NCBI RefSeq assembly: GCF_900107685.1
Contig: NZ_FNRQ01000003.1
Location: forward strand, 124,001-188,000
Source: Paraburkholderia sartisoli
Lineage (GTDB): Bacteria; Pseudomonadota; Gammaproteobacteria; Burkholderiales; Burkholderiaceae
Direction: 5' to 3'
Length of the DNA: 64,000 nucleotides
Positions 34,326 to 44,532 of this stretch are shown one piece after another. Position 1 is the first letter of the stretch. Each line of letters begins with the position of its first letter. The position numbers were made by a program, and so were the translations under genes. The notes under the pieces are model-generated. The model made no database searches and was not told the origin of the DNA. It saw only the letters and a list, made by a program, of their open reading frames with translations.

Positions 34326-34907
34326 TTACTTCTTCTCCGGTTCCGGATTCGGATTCGGCTGCTTGTTGAACGGGAACGTGCTGAACATCGATTTCGCCTG
34401 GCTCTGCATCTGTTCCTGCATCTGCACGAACATGTTCTTCGACTGTTCGATGTAGCTGGTCATCATCCCCTGCATCATCGGCGCCTGCATGTTCATGAAC
34501 TGCGACCAGACTTCCGGGTTCATCGCGTTGCCTTCGTAGAGCGTCTTCGACTGGTCGGTGAGTTTTGCCTGAATGTCGATGAACGCCTGGATGTTTTTCT
34601 CCAGGTATGTGCCCATCATGCCCTGCATCGCGTGCCCGTAAAAACGGATGATCTGCGAGAGCATCGACGAAGAAAACATCGGCAGCCCGCCGCTTTCTTC
34701 TTCGAGAATGATCTGCAGCAGGATCGCGCGCGTCAGGTCTTCGTTGCTCTTGGCGTCGATGACCTTGAAGTCTTCCTGATCCAGGACGAGCGTCTTCACG
34801 TCCGTCAACGTGATGTACGTGCTTGTCTCGGTATCGTACAGCCGGCGGTTCGGATACTTCTTGATGAGTCGTTCGGCCGTCGTCTTCTTTGTAGTAGTCG
34901 TTGTCAT
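34326..34907 (-). CDS. phaR: Polyhydroxyalkanoate synthesis repressor PhaR
   Basis: A 193-residue regulator that binds DNA and PHA granules and represses phasin and pha genes until polymer forms. The N-terminal PHB/PHA accumulation DNA-binding domain (KKYPNRRLYDTETSTYITL) is followed by two PHB_acc repeats (FMNMQAPMMQGMMTSYIEQS-type) rich in Met/Gln, and a Lys/Pro tail. It is the last gene of phaC-phaA-phaB-phaR, with a 135-bp gap from phaB that may carry its own promoter. Confidence 0.95.
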   Translation of the reverse strand: MTTTTTKKTTAERLIKKYPNRRLYDTETSTYITLTDVKTLVLDQEDFKVIDAKSNEDLTRAILLQIILEEESGGLPMFSSSMLSQIIRFYGHAMQGMMGTYLEKNIQAFIDIQAKLTDQSKTLYEGNAMNPEVWSQFMNMQAPMMQGMMTSYIEQSKNMFVQMQEQMQSQAKSMFSTFPFNKQPNPNPEPEKK

Positions 34908-35042
34908 TTAACGCCTTTAAGCGCCCGGAAGCGCAGAAACGGCGCCCGTCGCACGCGCAATCGAACCCTTGCTTGCGCAACGCGAGACGCCGCCGGAACC
35001 ATCTGATCCGCAACGCCCCGCCGGAACGGGGCGCGAGCAGGA

Positions 35043-35783
35043 TCAGCCCATATGCAGGCCGCCGTTCAATGAAAAATCGGCGCCTGTCGAAAAACCCGAT
35101 TCGTCCGACGCGAGCCACGCCACGATCGAGCCGATTTCGTCCGGATGCCCAAGACGGCGCACCGGAATCGTCGCCACGATCTTTTCCAGCACATCGGGGC
35201 GAATCGATTTCACCATGTCCGTGCCGATATAGCCCGGCGAAATGGTGTTGACCGTCACGCCCTTCGTGGCCACTTCCTGCGCCAGCGACATCGTGAAGCC
35301 GTGAATGCCGGCCTTCGCAGTCGAATAGTTCGTCTGTCCGAACTGGCCTTTCTGTCCGTTCACCGACGAAATATTGATGATGCGGCCAAAGCCCCGCTCC
35401 ACCATGCCGTCGATCACCTGCTTCGTCACGTTGAAGAGGCTCGTGAGGTTGGTGTCGATGACCGCCGTCCAGTCTTCATGCGTCATCTTGCGGAACACCA
35501 CGTCACGCGTGATGCCGGCGTTGTTGACCAGCACGTCGATCTCGCCCACTTCGGCCTTCACCTTGTCGAACGCCTGCCTGGTCGAATCCCAGTCGCCGAC
35601 GTTGCCTTCGGACGCGATGAAGTCGTACCCGAGCGCCTTCTGCTCGCCCAGCCACTTCTCACGACGTGGAGATTTCGGGCCGCAGCCCGCGACCACCTTG
35701 AAGCCCTCCTTGTGCAGCCGCTGGCAGATGCTCGTGCCAATGCCACCCATCCCGCCCGTTACATACGCAATTCGCTGTGACAT
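35043..35783 (-). CDS. phaB: Acetoacetyl-CoA reductase
   Basis: A 246-residue NADPH-dependent SDR that reduces acetoacetyl-CoA to (R)-3-hydroxybutyryl-CoA. The cofactor loop is TGGMGGIGTS, NNAG lies at 87-90, and the catalytic S140, Y153 and K157 are all in the expected places. GGAG precedes the ATG at 35783, so the three-codon longer start is rejected. Between phaA (229 bp upstream) and phaR. The gap to phaA holds no gene. Confidence 0.96.
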   Translation of the reverse strand: MSQRIAYVTGGMGGIGTSICQRLHKEGFKVVAGCGPKSPRREKWLGEQKALGYDFIASEGNVGDWDSTRQAFDKVKAEVGEIDVLVNNAGITRDVVFRKMTHEDWTAVIDTNLTSLFNVTKQVIDGMVERGFGRIINISSVNGQKGQFGQTNYSTAKAGIHGFTMSLAQEVATKGVTVNTISPGYIGTDMVKSIRPDVLEKIVATIPVRRLGHPDEIGSIVAWLASDESGFSTGADFSLNGGLHMG

Positions 35784-36012
35784 AAACCACACTCCATTAT
35801 CGTTGTGCGAGGTGCCTGCCGGTGCCCGCCGATATCAACGGGCAGCCTCTTTCCTCGCCACTACTGTCTCCGTGCCCTCTGCCCTGCGCGAATCCCGGCC
35901 GACCTCGATAGCCGCGACGGGCGCCTGCGCGCGAACCGCATGACGGCGCCACCCACGCATTGCGACGTTGCTCCAAGCAACGCCGCGCCGCACGGACAAC
36001 CGCCATCCGGCG

Positions 36013-37194
36013 TCAATAGCGCTCGACTGCCAGCGCCACGCCCATCCCGCCGCCGATACACAACGACGCGAGACCCTTCTTCGCATCGCGCTTCTGCATT
36101 TCGTGCAGCAGCGTGACGAGAATCCGGCAACCGGACGCGCCGATCGGGTGACCGATCGCGATCGCGCCGCCGTTCACGTTGACCTTCGACGTGTCCCAGC
36201 CCATCTGTTTATGCACGGCGAGCGCCTGCGCCGCGAACGCTTCGTTGATTTCCATCAGGTCGAGGTCCGATGCGCTCCAGCCCGCGCGCTCCAGACAGCG
36301 GCGCGACGCCGGCACCGGACCCATGCCCATCACCTTCGGATCGACGCCCGCGCTCGCGTATGCCCTGATGCGCGCGAGCGGCGTGAGGCCCAGCGCCTCG
36401 GCCTTTTTCGCCGACATCACGACCACGGCTGCCGCGCCGTCGTTCAGACCCGACGCGTTCGCGGCCGTGACGGTGCCGTCCTTCGAGAACGCGGGCTTCA
36501 GGCCTGCGAGCGATTCGGCGGTCACGCCGTGGCGCACGAATTCGTCGGTCGCGAAGCGTACCGGATCGCCCTTCCGTTGCGGAATCTCGACCGGGACAAT
36601 TTCATCATCGAAGCGGCCGGCCTTCTGTGCGGCTTCCGCCTTATTCTGCGACAGCGCGGCAAACGCGTCCTGCTGCTGGCGCGTGATGTCGTGTTCCTTC
36701 GCGACGTTTTCCGCGGTGACGCCCATGTGGTACTGGTTGTACACGTCCCACAGGCCGTCGACGATCATGCTGTCGATGAGCTTCGCATCGCCCATGCGAA
36801 AGCCGTCGCGCGAGCCCGGCAGCACGTGTGGCGCCGCGCTCATGTTTTCCTGCCCACCGGCGACGACGATATCCGCGTCGCCCGCGATGATCGCGTTGGC
36901 AGCGAGCATCACGGCTTTCAGGCCCGAGCCGCACACCTTGTTGATCGTCATGCCCGGCACGGCCGCCGGCAGTCCGGCCTTGATCAGCGCCTGGCGCGCC
37001 GGGTTCTGGCCCGAGCCCGCCGTCAGCACCTGACCGAGGATGACTTCACTGATCTGCTCGGGTTTCAGGCCCGCACGTTCGAGAACCGCGCGGACAACCG
37101 TCGCGCCAAGATCAGGCGCGGCGATTTTCGCCAGCGACCCGCCGAATTTGCCGACTCCAGTACGTGCGGCCGATACGATCACAACATCAGTCAT
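36013..37194 (-). CDS. phaA: Acetyl-CoA acetyltransferase (beta-ketothiolase)
   Basis: A 393-residue biosynthetic thiolase that condenses two acetyl-CoA. Nucleophile C88 in [11 protein letters not shown], catalytic histidine in [10 protein letters not shown], and the final cysteine in LCIGGGMG. Length and the C88 position match Cupriavidus PhaA. It lies between phaC (134 bp upstream) and phaB. It shares the fold with BktB at 28633-29817 but falls in the acetoacetyl-CoA-specific group. Confidence 0.95.
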   Translation of the reverse strand: MTDVVIVSAARTGVGKFGGSLAKIAAPDLGATVVRAVLERAGLKPEQISEVILGQVLTAGSGQNPARQALIKAGLPAAVPGMTINKVCGSGLKAVMLAANAIIAGDADIVVAGGQENMSAAPHVLPGSRDGFRMGDAKLIDSMIVDGLWDVYNQYHMGVTAENVAKEHDITRQQQDAFAALSQNKAEAAQKAGRFDDEIVPVEIPQRKGDPVRFATDEFVRHGVTAESLAGLKPAFSKDGTVTAANASGLNDGAAAVVVMSAKKAEALGLTPLARIRAYASAGVDPKVMGMGPVPASRRCLERAGWSASDLDLMEINEAFAAQALAVHKQMGWDTSKVNVNGGAIAIGHPIGASGCRILVTLLHEMQKRDAKKGLASLCIGGGMGVALAVERY

Positions 37195-37328
37195 TTTCAG
37201 TTCCTTCGGGCGTTACGGTCTGACACTTCGCAGCCCGTCAAGTTAAAAATCCATCTACTTCGATTGTTGCCTGCTTCGATTGCGGTTTCCGTTGCTGCTG
37301 CCGCCGTTGCCGCGGCTCCCCTTCGCTG

Positions 37329-39332
37329 TCAGTCGCGCTGAAGCACGTAGCGACCCGGCGCGGGTTCGATTTCGCGATGCGCGGCCGAGCCAGGCCCGGC
37401 ACGCGGCTTCACCTTCTTTCCGGCGTACTGGTCGAGCCATGCCGTCCACTCCGGCCACCAGCTGCCGGGTACTTCGGCAGCCTGTTCGAACCAGGCGTCG
37501 GCTGTCTCAGGCAGGTTCTTCGCTTCGTCCTGGAGCACCCAGTAATTACGCTTGTTCTTTCTGGGCGGATTGATCACGCCCGCGATATGTCCGGACGCGC
37601 CGAGCACGAACCTGACCGGCCCCGCGAGAAGCGGCACCGAGGCGTACGCCGTTTGCCACGGCACGATATGGTCTTCACGCGAACCGTAGATGAAGGTCGG
37701 CACATCGATACGCGAGAGGTCGACCGGCTCGCCGCACACGGTCAGCGCGCCCGGCTTGCGCAGCTTGTTCTCGAGATACGTGTTGCGCAGATACCAGACA
37801 TACATCGGACCCGGCAGGTTCGTCGAATCGCTGTTCCAGTAGAGCAGATCGAACGGCACCGGCGTGCGACCCTTCAGGTAGTTGTCGACGACGTAATTCC
37901 ACACGAGGTCGTTCGGCCGCAGGAACGAAAACGTATTCGCGAACTCGATGCCGCGCATGAGGCCAGGCTTCGCGCCCCCCATGCCGCCGATCGTCTGCTC
38001 GCGCATCTTCACATGCGACTCGTCGACGAACACGTCGAGCACGCCGGTGTCGCTGAAATCGAGCATCGCGGTGAGCAGCGTCAGCGACGCAGCCGGATGT
38101 TCGCCCCGCGCGGCCGCGACGGCAAGCGCGGTGGCGAGCATCGTGCCGCCGACGCAAAAGCCAAGCGTATTGATCTGCTCACGTCCGCTGATCTGGCGAA
38201 CGGTTTCGATCGCGGCGAGCACACCGTCACCGATGTAGTCGTCCCACGTCTTGTGGGCAATCGAGGCATCCGCGTTGCGCCACGAAATCAGGAACACCTG
38301 ATGCCCCGAATCGAGACCATGCGCGACGAGCGAATTCTCCGGCTGCAGATCGAGAATGTAGAACTTGTTGATACACGGCGGCACGATCAGCAACGGCCGC
38401 TCGCGCACCGTTGCCGTACGCGGCTTGTACTGGATCAGTTGCAGCAGCTCGTTTTCGAAGACAACCGAGCCCTCGGTGTTCGCGAGATTCTTGCCGACCA
38501 CGAAGCCGGATTCGTCCGTCTGCGAAATCTTGCCGCGCTGCAGGTCGCCCAGCAGGTTCATCACGCCCTGACGCAGGCTGTCGCCCTGGCTTTCGAGCAG
38601 CGTCTTTTGCGCTTCGGGATTCAACGCGAAGAAGTTGCTCGGCGAAGCCGCCGCGGTCCATTGCTGCACGGCGAAGCGGATGCGCTCACGCGTCTTCGCA
38701 TCGGTCTCGATTGCGTCGACGAGTTCCTGGAGATAGCGTGCGTTCAGCAGATACCACGCAGCGGTAAACGCATACGCGGGTGTCGCGCTCCATGCGTCGG
38801 CGCTGAAACGCCGGTCTTTCAGTTCGGGGATGGCTGGCTTTGCATCGGTGACCTGCTGCATCAGTTGCAGCGCTTCGCGCGAATAGTCCGACTGCAGTTG
38901 CTGAAGACGCTCAGGCGGAATCGCCGCCGACGGCATGTTCAACCCGGCAAACGGCGACATCGACGACACTGCCTTGCTGAAATCGGGCATGCCGGGGAAT
39001 GGCCCGCCTGACACACCCGGCCCACCCGCCGCCCCCGGCATGCCGGCGAATGATGGCATGGCCGGCATCTGTGGCATGGCTGGCATCGGGAACGGCGAAC
39101 CGTTCGCACCGAAACCCGCACCCGTCCACCAGGGCGCTGCGGCCCTGGCCGCCGCGGCACCTTCCGCGGGCTGGGCCGCACTGCCGGCCGCACGCCATGC
39201 ATTCATCCAGGCGTCGAACATCTGCTGCATCCCGGCGGGAGAAGCTGCGGTATCGGGTGCGGCCTGCGGTTGTGCGGCATCCGGTTTCGCGGCCTTACGG
39301 GAAGAAGTCGTAGAACGTTTTGATGCAGCCAT
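37329..39332 (-). CDS. phaC: Class I polyhydroxyalkanoate synthase
   Basis: A 667-residue PHA synthase that polymerises (R)-3-hydroxyacyl-CoA on the granule surface. The lipase-like box GFCVGGT carries the nucleophile C393; LDFSDTGVLD and ASGHIAGVINPP supply the aspartate and histidine. An unusually long, low-complexity N-terminus (about 130 residues, Ala/Gly/Pro/Met-rich, FPMPAMPQMPAMPSFAG) precedes the conserved domain, against about 589 residues in Cupriavidus. The start at 39332 (MAASKRS) is preferred; in-frame starts at 39452 and 39467 overlap the putative control site. First gene of the pha locus. Confidence 0.95.
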   Translation of the reverse strand: MAASKRSTTSSRKAAKPDAAQPQAAPDTAASPAGMQQMFDAWMNAWRAAGSAAQPAEGAAAARAAAPWWTGAGFGANGSPFPMPAMPQMPAMPSFAGMPGAAGGPGVSGGPFPGMPDFSKAVSSMSPFAGLNMPSAAIPPERLQQLQSDYSREALQLMQQVTDAKPAIPELKDRRFSADAWSATPAYAFTAAWYLLNARYLQELVDAIETDAKTRERIRFAVQQWTAAASPSNFFALNPEAQKTLLESQGDSLRQGVMNLLGDLQRGKISQTDESGFVVGKNLANTEGSVVFENELLQLIQYKPRTATVRERPLLIVPPCINKFYILDLQPENSLVAHGLDSGHQVFLISWRNADASIAHKTWDDYIGDGVLAAIETVRQISGREQINTLGFCVGGTMLATALAVAAARGEHPAASLTLLTAMLDFSDTGVLDVFVDESHVKMREQTIGGMGGAKPGLMRGIEFANTFSFLRPNDLVWNYVVDNYLKGRTPVPFDLLYWNSDSTNLPGPMYVWYLRNTYLENKLRKPGALTVCGEPVDLSRIDVPTFIYGSREDHIVPWQTAYASVPLLAGPVRFVLGASGHIAGVINPPRKNKRNYWVLQDEAKNLPETADAWFEQAAEVPGSWWPEWTAWLDQYAGKKVKPRAGPGSAAHREIEPAPGRYVLQRD

Positions 39333-39796
39333 ACCTGCTTTGACCGGTAAGTCCTGACGGACTGGTTGAGAGGCAGGTGATTGCGCACGTGGGCGATTGC
39401 TCGCGACCTCGTCACGCCCTGTCCCGTGGTGAGGAACATTCTTGCTCCCCATTGCAAGGCATGTCAATGCTTGAAGCCGATTCTGCCGCAGTGCGATATT
39501 TTTTTAATTATCGTTTTCCCCATGTCCTTTTAACGGGCATTGAAATCGCGATTTGTCAACGCACTGGATAATCGTAAAAGCGACGTGAATGCGCGGTTGT
39601 TTTACATCTATTGGCGTCTCGACCGCGTTTTTATGCAGTCTTTTGTGCTAGCCCGTTCACCTGACGAGCGTTATCGGTCGCACGGCCGGACGCGAATCCG
39701 GCGGCGCAGCAAAATTGCCGGCACGAAACACCGGCGGCACTCCAGTCAGGCAGCGTGCCGCGCGCTTTCGATCCGTTCGCAACACGCTCAATCAAC
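39333..39796. other. phaC upstream region
   Basis: About 460 bp between pgeF and phaC, markedly AT-rich at 39490-39540. No gene recognised. Holds the phaC promoter and the candidate PhaR site listed separately. Confidence 0.45.
39450..39467 (-). promoter_or_regulatory. Candidate PhaR/PhbF-type operator
   Basis: TGC-AAG-GCA (39453-39461) is a TGC-N3-GCA palindrome flanked by further TG/CA steps. It resembles the TGC...GCA cores reported for PhbF/PhaR regulators of betaproteobacteria. It lies about 120 bp before the chosen phaC start. Similarity judged by eye only. Confidence 0.35.
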
Positions 39797-40630
39797 TCAC
39801 CCGGCGAGCCAGATCATCGCCGCCATGCGCCCCGTTTCGGCATCGCGTCGATATGAATAAAAGCGCGATCGTTCAGTCACGGTACAGGCATCGGCGCAGG
39901 TGATCTGCATCACGCCGATCTGGTTCAAACGGATGCGTGCAAGTGCCGGAAGGTCGGCGAGGTATTTACCGGGCCGTTCAGCACGCGGCACGAATGCCTT
40001 CGACGTGGCGTCGCGTTGCGCACCGTCGACACCGTTCATGAAGGCGTCACGCACGTCTGCCCCGACCTCGAATGCCGTCGGTCCAATCGACGGGCCGAGG
40101 TACGCATGCAATCCTTCGAGCCCGGTTCCCGCGAGTTGCGCGACGCGCACCGCGGTCTTCTCGACGATGCCAGCGGCGAGACCTCGCCAGCCCGCATGTG
40201 CCGCGCCGACCGCGCGGCCGTTCGCATCGCACAGCAGCACCGGCATGCAGTCGGCGATCATCACGATGCACATCGTGCCGGGCTGGTCTGTCACGCTGGC
40301 GTCGGCGCGCACGGGCGCCGCGCCCCGCCGCGCGCCTTCGAGCACGTCGGCGGCGTTCACGACCTGCGCGCCGTGGATCTGCTCGAGCCACGCCGCCGGC
40401 GTGCCGGTCAGCGCGAGAAGACGCGCGCGGTTGATTTCGACGGCCTCGGGATCGTCGCCCGCGCGACGGCCCAGATTCAGGCCACCAGGCGCATCGACGC
40501 CATCCGTCCAGCGTCCGAACGGCGGCCGGCTCACGCCGCCGTTACGCGTCGTGACGAGTGAGCGCACGCGCGGCGAGACCTGCCACGCGGGTTGCAGCAC
40601 GTCGGCAAACGTCAGCTCAGGTGCGCTCAT
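39797..40630 (-). CDS. pgeF: Peptidoglycan editing factor PgeF (laccase-domain, YfiH family)
   Basis: A 277-residue Multi-copper polyphenol oxidoreductase/YfiH-fold protein. Family metal ligands sit in [21 protein letters not shown] and [29 protein letters not shown] is a signature. In E. coli the protein prevents misincorporation of serine into peptidoglycan; purine nucleoside phosphorylase activity is reported for homologues. The start codon overlaps the rluD stop by four bases, so the two are coupled, a common arrangement. Confidence 0.92.
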   Translation of the reverse strand: MSAPELTFADVLQPAWQVSPRVRSLVTTRNGGVSRPPFGRWTDGVDAPGGLNLGRRAGDDPEAVEINRARLLALTGTPAAWLEQIHGAQVVNAADVLEGARRGAAPVRADASVTDQPGTMCIVMIADCMPVLLCDANGRAVGAAHAGWRGLAAGIVEKTAVRVAQLAGTGLEGLHAYLGPSIGPTAFEVGADVRDAFMNGVDGAQRDATSKAFVPRAERPGKYLADLPALARIRLNQIGVMQITCADACTVTERSRFYSYRRDAETGRMAAMIWLAG

Positions 40631-41883
40631 CGTGCGTCGTCCGTGTCGTCTGTGTCTTCATCGTCGCCGTGCGGCAGGTTGGCGGATGCGTCGTCTTCGT
40701 CATCAGCGTCGTCGTCGTTGTCATACTCCTCGCCGTATTCGTCGTCGAACGCGTCTTCGTCGTCGCGGCCGAGGCCGAGGGCCGCCGACAGCGCGGCCAT
40801 GTCGTCCGGCACGTCCGCGCGCCACTGCATCGAGCGGCCCGTCTCCGGATGGATCAGCCCAAGACGCCACGCGTGCAGCGCCTGGCGCGCGAAACCATCC
40901 GGCAGCGGCGTCACCGAGCGTTTGCCGCGTGCGCGTCCGTACACCGGATCGCCGAGCAGCGGATGACCGATGTGCGCGCAATGCACCCGGATCTGATGCG
41001 TGCGGCCGGTCTCCAGGTCGCAATGAATCGCCGACACCGGCTGCCGTTCCCACATCGTCGAATCGATGCGCCGGAAGTGCGTGCGCGCGGCCTTGCCCGC
41101 CGCGCTCGTGACCACGGCCATGCGCGTGCGTTCGCGCGGATCGCGGCCGATCGGCGCGTCGATCGTGCCCGTTTCGGGCATGTTGCCCCACACGAGCGCG
41201 AGATAGCGCCGCTTCACCGTGCGCGCCTGCAACTGGCGCACGAGGTCGGTCTGCGCCTCGAGCGTGCGCGCGACGACCATCAGCCCGGAGGTTTCCTTGT
41301 CGAGCCGGTGTACGATGCCCGCGCGCGGCAGGCCGGCGGCCGACGTGCCATAGCGGTACAGCAGGCCGTTGAGCATCGTGCCGCCCCAGTTGCCCGCCGC
41401 CGGATGCACGACGAGGCCCGCTGGCTTGTTGATGACGACGAGCGTGTCGTCTTCGTAGACGATGTCGAGCGGCACCGGCTCCGGCGTGAATGCCAACTGC
41501 TCGGGCAAAAGATCGGGAATCAGTTCGATGGTGGCGCCAAGCGGCACCGGCTGACGGATTTTCGCGGGCGCGCCGTCGATGCGCACACGTTGCGCCTCGA
41601 TCCAGCTTTGCAGCCGGTTACGGGAAAATTCGGGGAAGACTTTCGCGAGCACCTTGTCGAGCCGCTCGCCTGCCATGCCGTCCGGCACCTGCGCGATACG
41701 CGGCGCTTCGTCGACCGGCCGGCCCGCCACCATCTGCGCGGCTTGCGGTACAAGTGCGTCGCTGCCGAGATCGTCGTCGAGGGAATCGGCTGCCAGCGCG
41801 TCGTCGGGCTCGGCGCTTGGGCTATAATCTTTGTTGCTATCCGGAGTACCGGCAGCGGTACCCGGAGTTTTTGAGCGGGTCAT
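40627..41883 (-). CDS. rluD: 23S rRNA pseudouridine(1911/1915/1917) synthase RluD
   Basis: A 418-residue RsuA/RluA-family enzyme that modifies helix 69 of 23S rRNA. An S4 RNA-binding domain ([24 protein letters not shown]) precedes the catalytic core with the active-site aspartate in [15 protein letters not shown]. The last 45 or so residues are an Asp/Glu-dominated tail not found in the E. coli enzyme, and about 65 residues precede S4, so the protein is about 90 residues longer than usual. Overlaps pgeF and is divergent from bamD. Confidence 0.95.
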   Translation of the reverse strand: MTRSKTPGTAAGTPDSNKDYSPSAEPDDALAADSLDDDLGSDALVPQAAQMVAGRPVDEAPRIAQVPDGMAGERLDKVLAKVFPEFSRNRLQSWIEAQRVRIDGAPAKIRQPVPLGATIELIPDLLPEQLAFTPEPVPLDIVYEDDTLVVINKPAGLVVHPAAGNWGGTMLNGLLYRYGTSAAGLPRAGIVHRLDKETSGLMVVARTLEAQTDLVRQLQARTVKRRYLALVWGNMPETGTIDAPIGRDPRERTRMAVVTSAAGKAARTHFRRIDSTMWERQPVSAIHCDLETGRTHQIRVHCAHIGHPLLGDPVYGRARGKRSVTPLPDGFARQALHAWRLGLIHPETGRSMQWRADVPDDMAALSAALGLGRDDEDAFDDEYGEEYDNDDDADDEDDASANLPHGDDEDTDDTDDAR

Positions 41884-42044
41884 TGAGTCTGGGTCACCTG
41901 GACGTAAAGCTAGACTGGAAAATGCGAGCCTTGAACATCATTACTAATATGGCCCAAACAACGGCACGAGTGGCGGCACAAGCAGCGACACAGGCGGCAG
42001 CACATTCAACCCGCCGCGCCGCGCCGCTGAAAGCGGCCCGCAGC

Positions 42045-42845
42045 ATGAAAAACGTCGCCCGTTATCTTGCCTGTGCAGCAGCGCTCGCGATCGTGGCAGC
42101 CTGCCACGGCCTGCCCGAAAAGACGGACGAGACAGCCGTCTGGACCAACAACAAATTATATACGGAGGCGCAGGACGCGCTCTCCGGCGGCGACTGGGGC
42201 AAGTGCGCGAAGTACTTCGAACAGCTCGAAGGTCGCGACCCGTTCGGTCATTTCGCGCAACAGGCGCAGATCAACGTGGCGTACTGCAGCTGGAAAGACG
42301 GTGAAGCCGCCAACGCCGACCAGGCCGTCGACCGCTTTATCCAGCTGCACCCGGATCACCCGGACATCGCCTACGCGTACTACCTGAAGGGCATGATCCA
42401 CTTCAACGACGATCTGGGTCTGTTCGGCCGCTTCTCCGGTCAGGACATGAGCGAGCGCGATCCGAAGTCGCTGCGCGAGTCGTATGACGCGTTCAAGGTG
42501 GTCGTCGACAAGTATCCCAACAGCAAGTACGCACCGGATGCCGCGCAACGCATGCGCTACATCGTGAATGCGCTGGCTTCGCACGAAGTACACGCAGCGG
42601 ACTACTACTACCGTCGTGGTGCGTACGTGGCCGCCATCAATCGCGCGCAGCTCGCGATCAAGGAATACAAGAACGCTCCGGCGATCGAAGACGCGCTGCA
42701 CATCATGATGCTGTCGTACGAGAAGCTCGACCAGCCGCAACTGGCCGACGATACGAAGCGCGTGCTGGCCGGCACTTTCCCGGACAGCCCGTACGTCACG
42801 GGTCGTGCTCGCCCGGGTGCGAAAAAATCCTGGTGGCAGTTCTAG
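42045..42845 (+). CDS. bamD: Outer membrane assembly lipoprotein BamD (ComL)
   Basis: A 266-residue lipoprotein of the BAM complex that inserts beta-barrel proteins into the outer membrane. Signal peptide with lipobox VAAC, lipidated C20; then TPR repeats (YTEAQDALSGGDWGKCAKYFEQLE, AQINVAYCSWKDGE, AQRMRYIVNALASHEVHAADYYYRRGAY). The ATG at 42045 gives a normal signal peptide; an in-frame ATG at 41922 would add 41 Ala/Arg-rich residues. TATAAT at 41823-41828, inside the start of rluD, is a possible -10. Confidence 0.95.
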   Translation: MKNVARYLACAAALAIVAACHGLPEKTDETAVWTNNKLYTEAQDALSGGDWGKCAKYFEQLEGRDPFGHFAQQAQINVAYCSWKDGEAANADQAVDRFIQLHPDHPDIAYAYYLKGMIHFNDDLGLFGRFSGQDMSERDPKSLRESYDAFKVVVDKYPNSKYAPDAAQRMRYIVNALASHEVHAADYYYRRGAYVAAINRAQLAIKEYKNAPAIEDALHIMMLSYEKLDQPQLADDTKRVLAGTFPDSPYVTGRARPGAKKSWWQF

Positions 42846-42873
42846 ACCAGTCTGGGCCAGGTCAAGCAGAGTC

Positions 42874-42911
42874 AAACAGAAACGCCACGGAATTCCGTGG
42901 CGTTTCTGTTT
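42874..42911. terminator. Bidirectional terminator bamD / rlmD
   Basis: A perfect 17-bp stem (AAACAGAAACGCCACGG, 42874-42890, with 42895-42911) around an AATT loop between convergent genes, with T-rich 3' ends in both directions. Confidence 0.85.
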
Positions 42912-42979
42912 GCGGTGGCCGGATTGTTGTCCGTCCTCAAGGTTTGCACCATTCCTGAAGACTGGCGCAAACCGCTCGT

Positions 42980-44422
42980 CTAGTCTCGCTCGAACAGCGC
43001 GATCGATTCGACGTGCGACGTATGCGGGAACATGTTCACCACACCCGCGCCCTTCAGGCGATAGCCCGCCTCGTGAACCAGCAGCCCCGCGTCACGCGCG
43101 AGCGTCGCCGGATTGCACGACACGTAGACCATACGCTTCGGCAGCGGGCCGTCGCCGCTCTGCGCGATCTCGGCGAGCGCCTTCGCCACCGCCAGCGCGC
43201 CTTCGCGCGGCGGATCGATCAGAAACCTGTCGAAGTGACCGAGCCCGCGCAGGTCATCGGCGGTGACTTCGAAGAGGTTGCGGCACGCGAACGACGTATG
43301 ACCCGCCACGCCGTTAGCTTCGGCGTTGGCGAGCGCGCGCGCCGTCAGGACTTCGCTGCCTTCGATACCGACGACTTCCCTCGCCACCCGCGCGAGCGGT
43401 AGCGTGAAGTTGCCGATTCCGCAGAACAGGTCGAGCACACGATCCGTCGCGGCGGGCGCGAGCAGGCGCAGCGCGCGGCTCACCAGCACGCGGTTGATCT
43501 GGTGGTTCACCTGCGTGAAATCGGTCGGCCTGAACGGCATCCGGATGTTGTATTCCGGCAGCGTGTAATCCAGCTGTGCGTCGAGCGGATAGAACGGCGT
43601 GACAGTTTCCGGTCCCTTCGGCTGCAGCCAGAACTGCACGTTGTGCGCATCGGCGAAATCGCGCAGCAGCTGTTCGTCGGCGGCGTTGATGGGTTCCAGC
43701 ACGCGCAGCACGAGCGCCGTCACCGACGCGCCCACCGCAAGCTCGATCTGCGGCATGCGATCGCGGATCGACAGCCCTTCCACCAGACGGCGCATCGGCA
43801 CCAGCATCGCCGACACATGCGGCGGCAACACTTCGCAGCTCGTCATGTCGGCGACGTAGCTGCTTTTCTTCTCGTGAAAGCCGATCAGCACGCCGCCCTT
43901 CTTCTCGATGTCGCGCACGGTCAGGCGCGCGCGATAGCGATAGCCCCACGACGGCCCGTGAATCGGCCGGAACACCGTTTCGGGGTGCAGCTTCGCGAGA
44001 TGTGAAAGGTTGTCTTCGAGCACGCGCTGCTTCACGGCAATCTGCGCGCGGATATCCAGATGCTGCATCGAGCAGCCGCCACATGTGCCGAAAAACCGGC
44101 ACTGCGGCTTCGTGCGGATCACGCTTTCGCGCAGCACGTCGACGAGCGTCGCCTGCTCAAACTTCGATTTCTTGCGATAACTCAAATAGCTGACGCGCTC
44201 GCCCGGCAGTGCGCCTTCGACGAAAATCACCTTGCCCGGCTCGCCGTCTTCATTGACGGTACGGCCGACGCCGCGCGCTTCCATGTCGAGCGATTCGATT
44301 TCGAGAATGGGGGCAATAACGGGCGCGTCGCCGGCGGCCGTTCTGATGGGCGTGGACCTGGACCTGTTTCTACGCGAACGATGATGGGAAGTTCGAGACA
44401 CCTGCGGCTTCCTGACAGACAT
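42980..44422 (-). CDS. rlmD: 23S rRNA (uracil-1939-C5)-methyltransferase RlmD
   Basis: A 480-residue SAM-dependent TrmA-family methyltransferase. A basic N-terminal tail (about 1-35) precedes the TRAM domain ([16 protein letters not shown]). The FeS cluster cysteines are in [15 protein letters not shown]; the methyltransferase domain has [16 protein letters not shown] and the catalytic nucleophile in [11 protein letters not shown]. The start at 44422 (MSVRKPQ) is the first plausible Met; the frame stays open for 240 more codons upstream through another gene and is ignored. Confidence 0.95.
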   Translation of the reverse strand: MSVRKPQVSRTSHHRSRRNRSRSTPIRTAAGDAPVIAPILEIESLDMEARGVGRTVNEDGEPGKVIFVEGALPGERVSYLSYRKKSKFEQATLVDVLRESVIRTKPQCRFFGTCGGCSMQHLDIRAQIAVKQRVLEDNLSHLAKLHPETVFRPIHGPSWGYRYRARLTVRDIEKKGGVLIGFHEKKSSYVADMTSCEVLPPHVSAMLVPMRRLVEGLSIRDRMPQIELAVGASVTALVLRVLEPINAADEQLLRDFADAHNVQFWLQPKGPETVTPFYPLDAQLDYTLPEYNIRMPFRPTDFTQVNHQINRVLVSRALRLLAPAATDRVLDLFCGIGNFTLPLARVAREVVGIEGSEVLTARALANAEANGVAGHTSFACRNLFEVTADDLRGLGHFDRFLIDPPREGALAVAKALAEIAQSGDGPLPKRMVYVSCNPATLARDAGLLVHEAGYRLKGAGVVNMFPHTSHVESIALFERD

Positions 44423-44532
44423 GTGGAGAAAGCCGAGATTGTAGACGAAGCACGACCGGCAGCCACATCGAACACCGCGGACGCCGCGAGCGCCACTGGC
44501 CCGGCCGGCATGCGGCAAACCGGCAAAACCGG

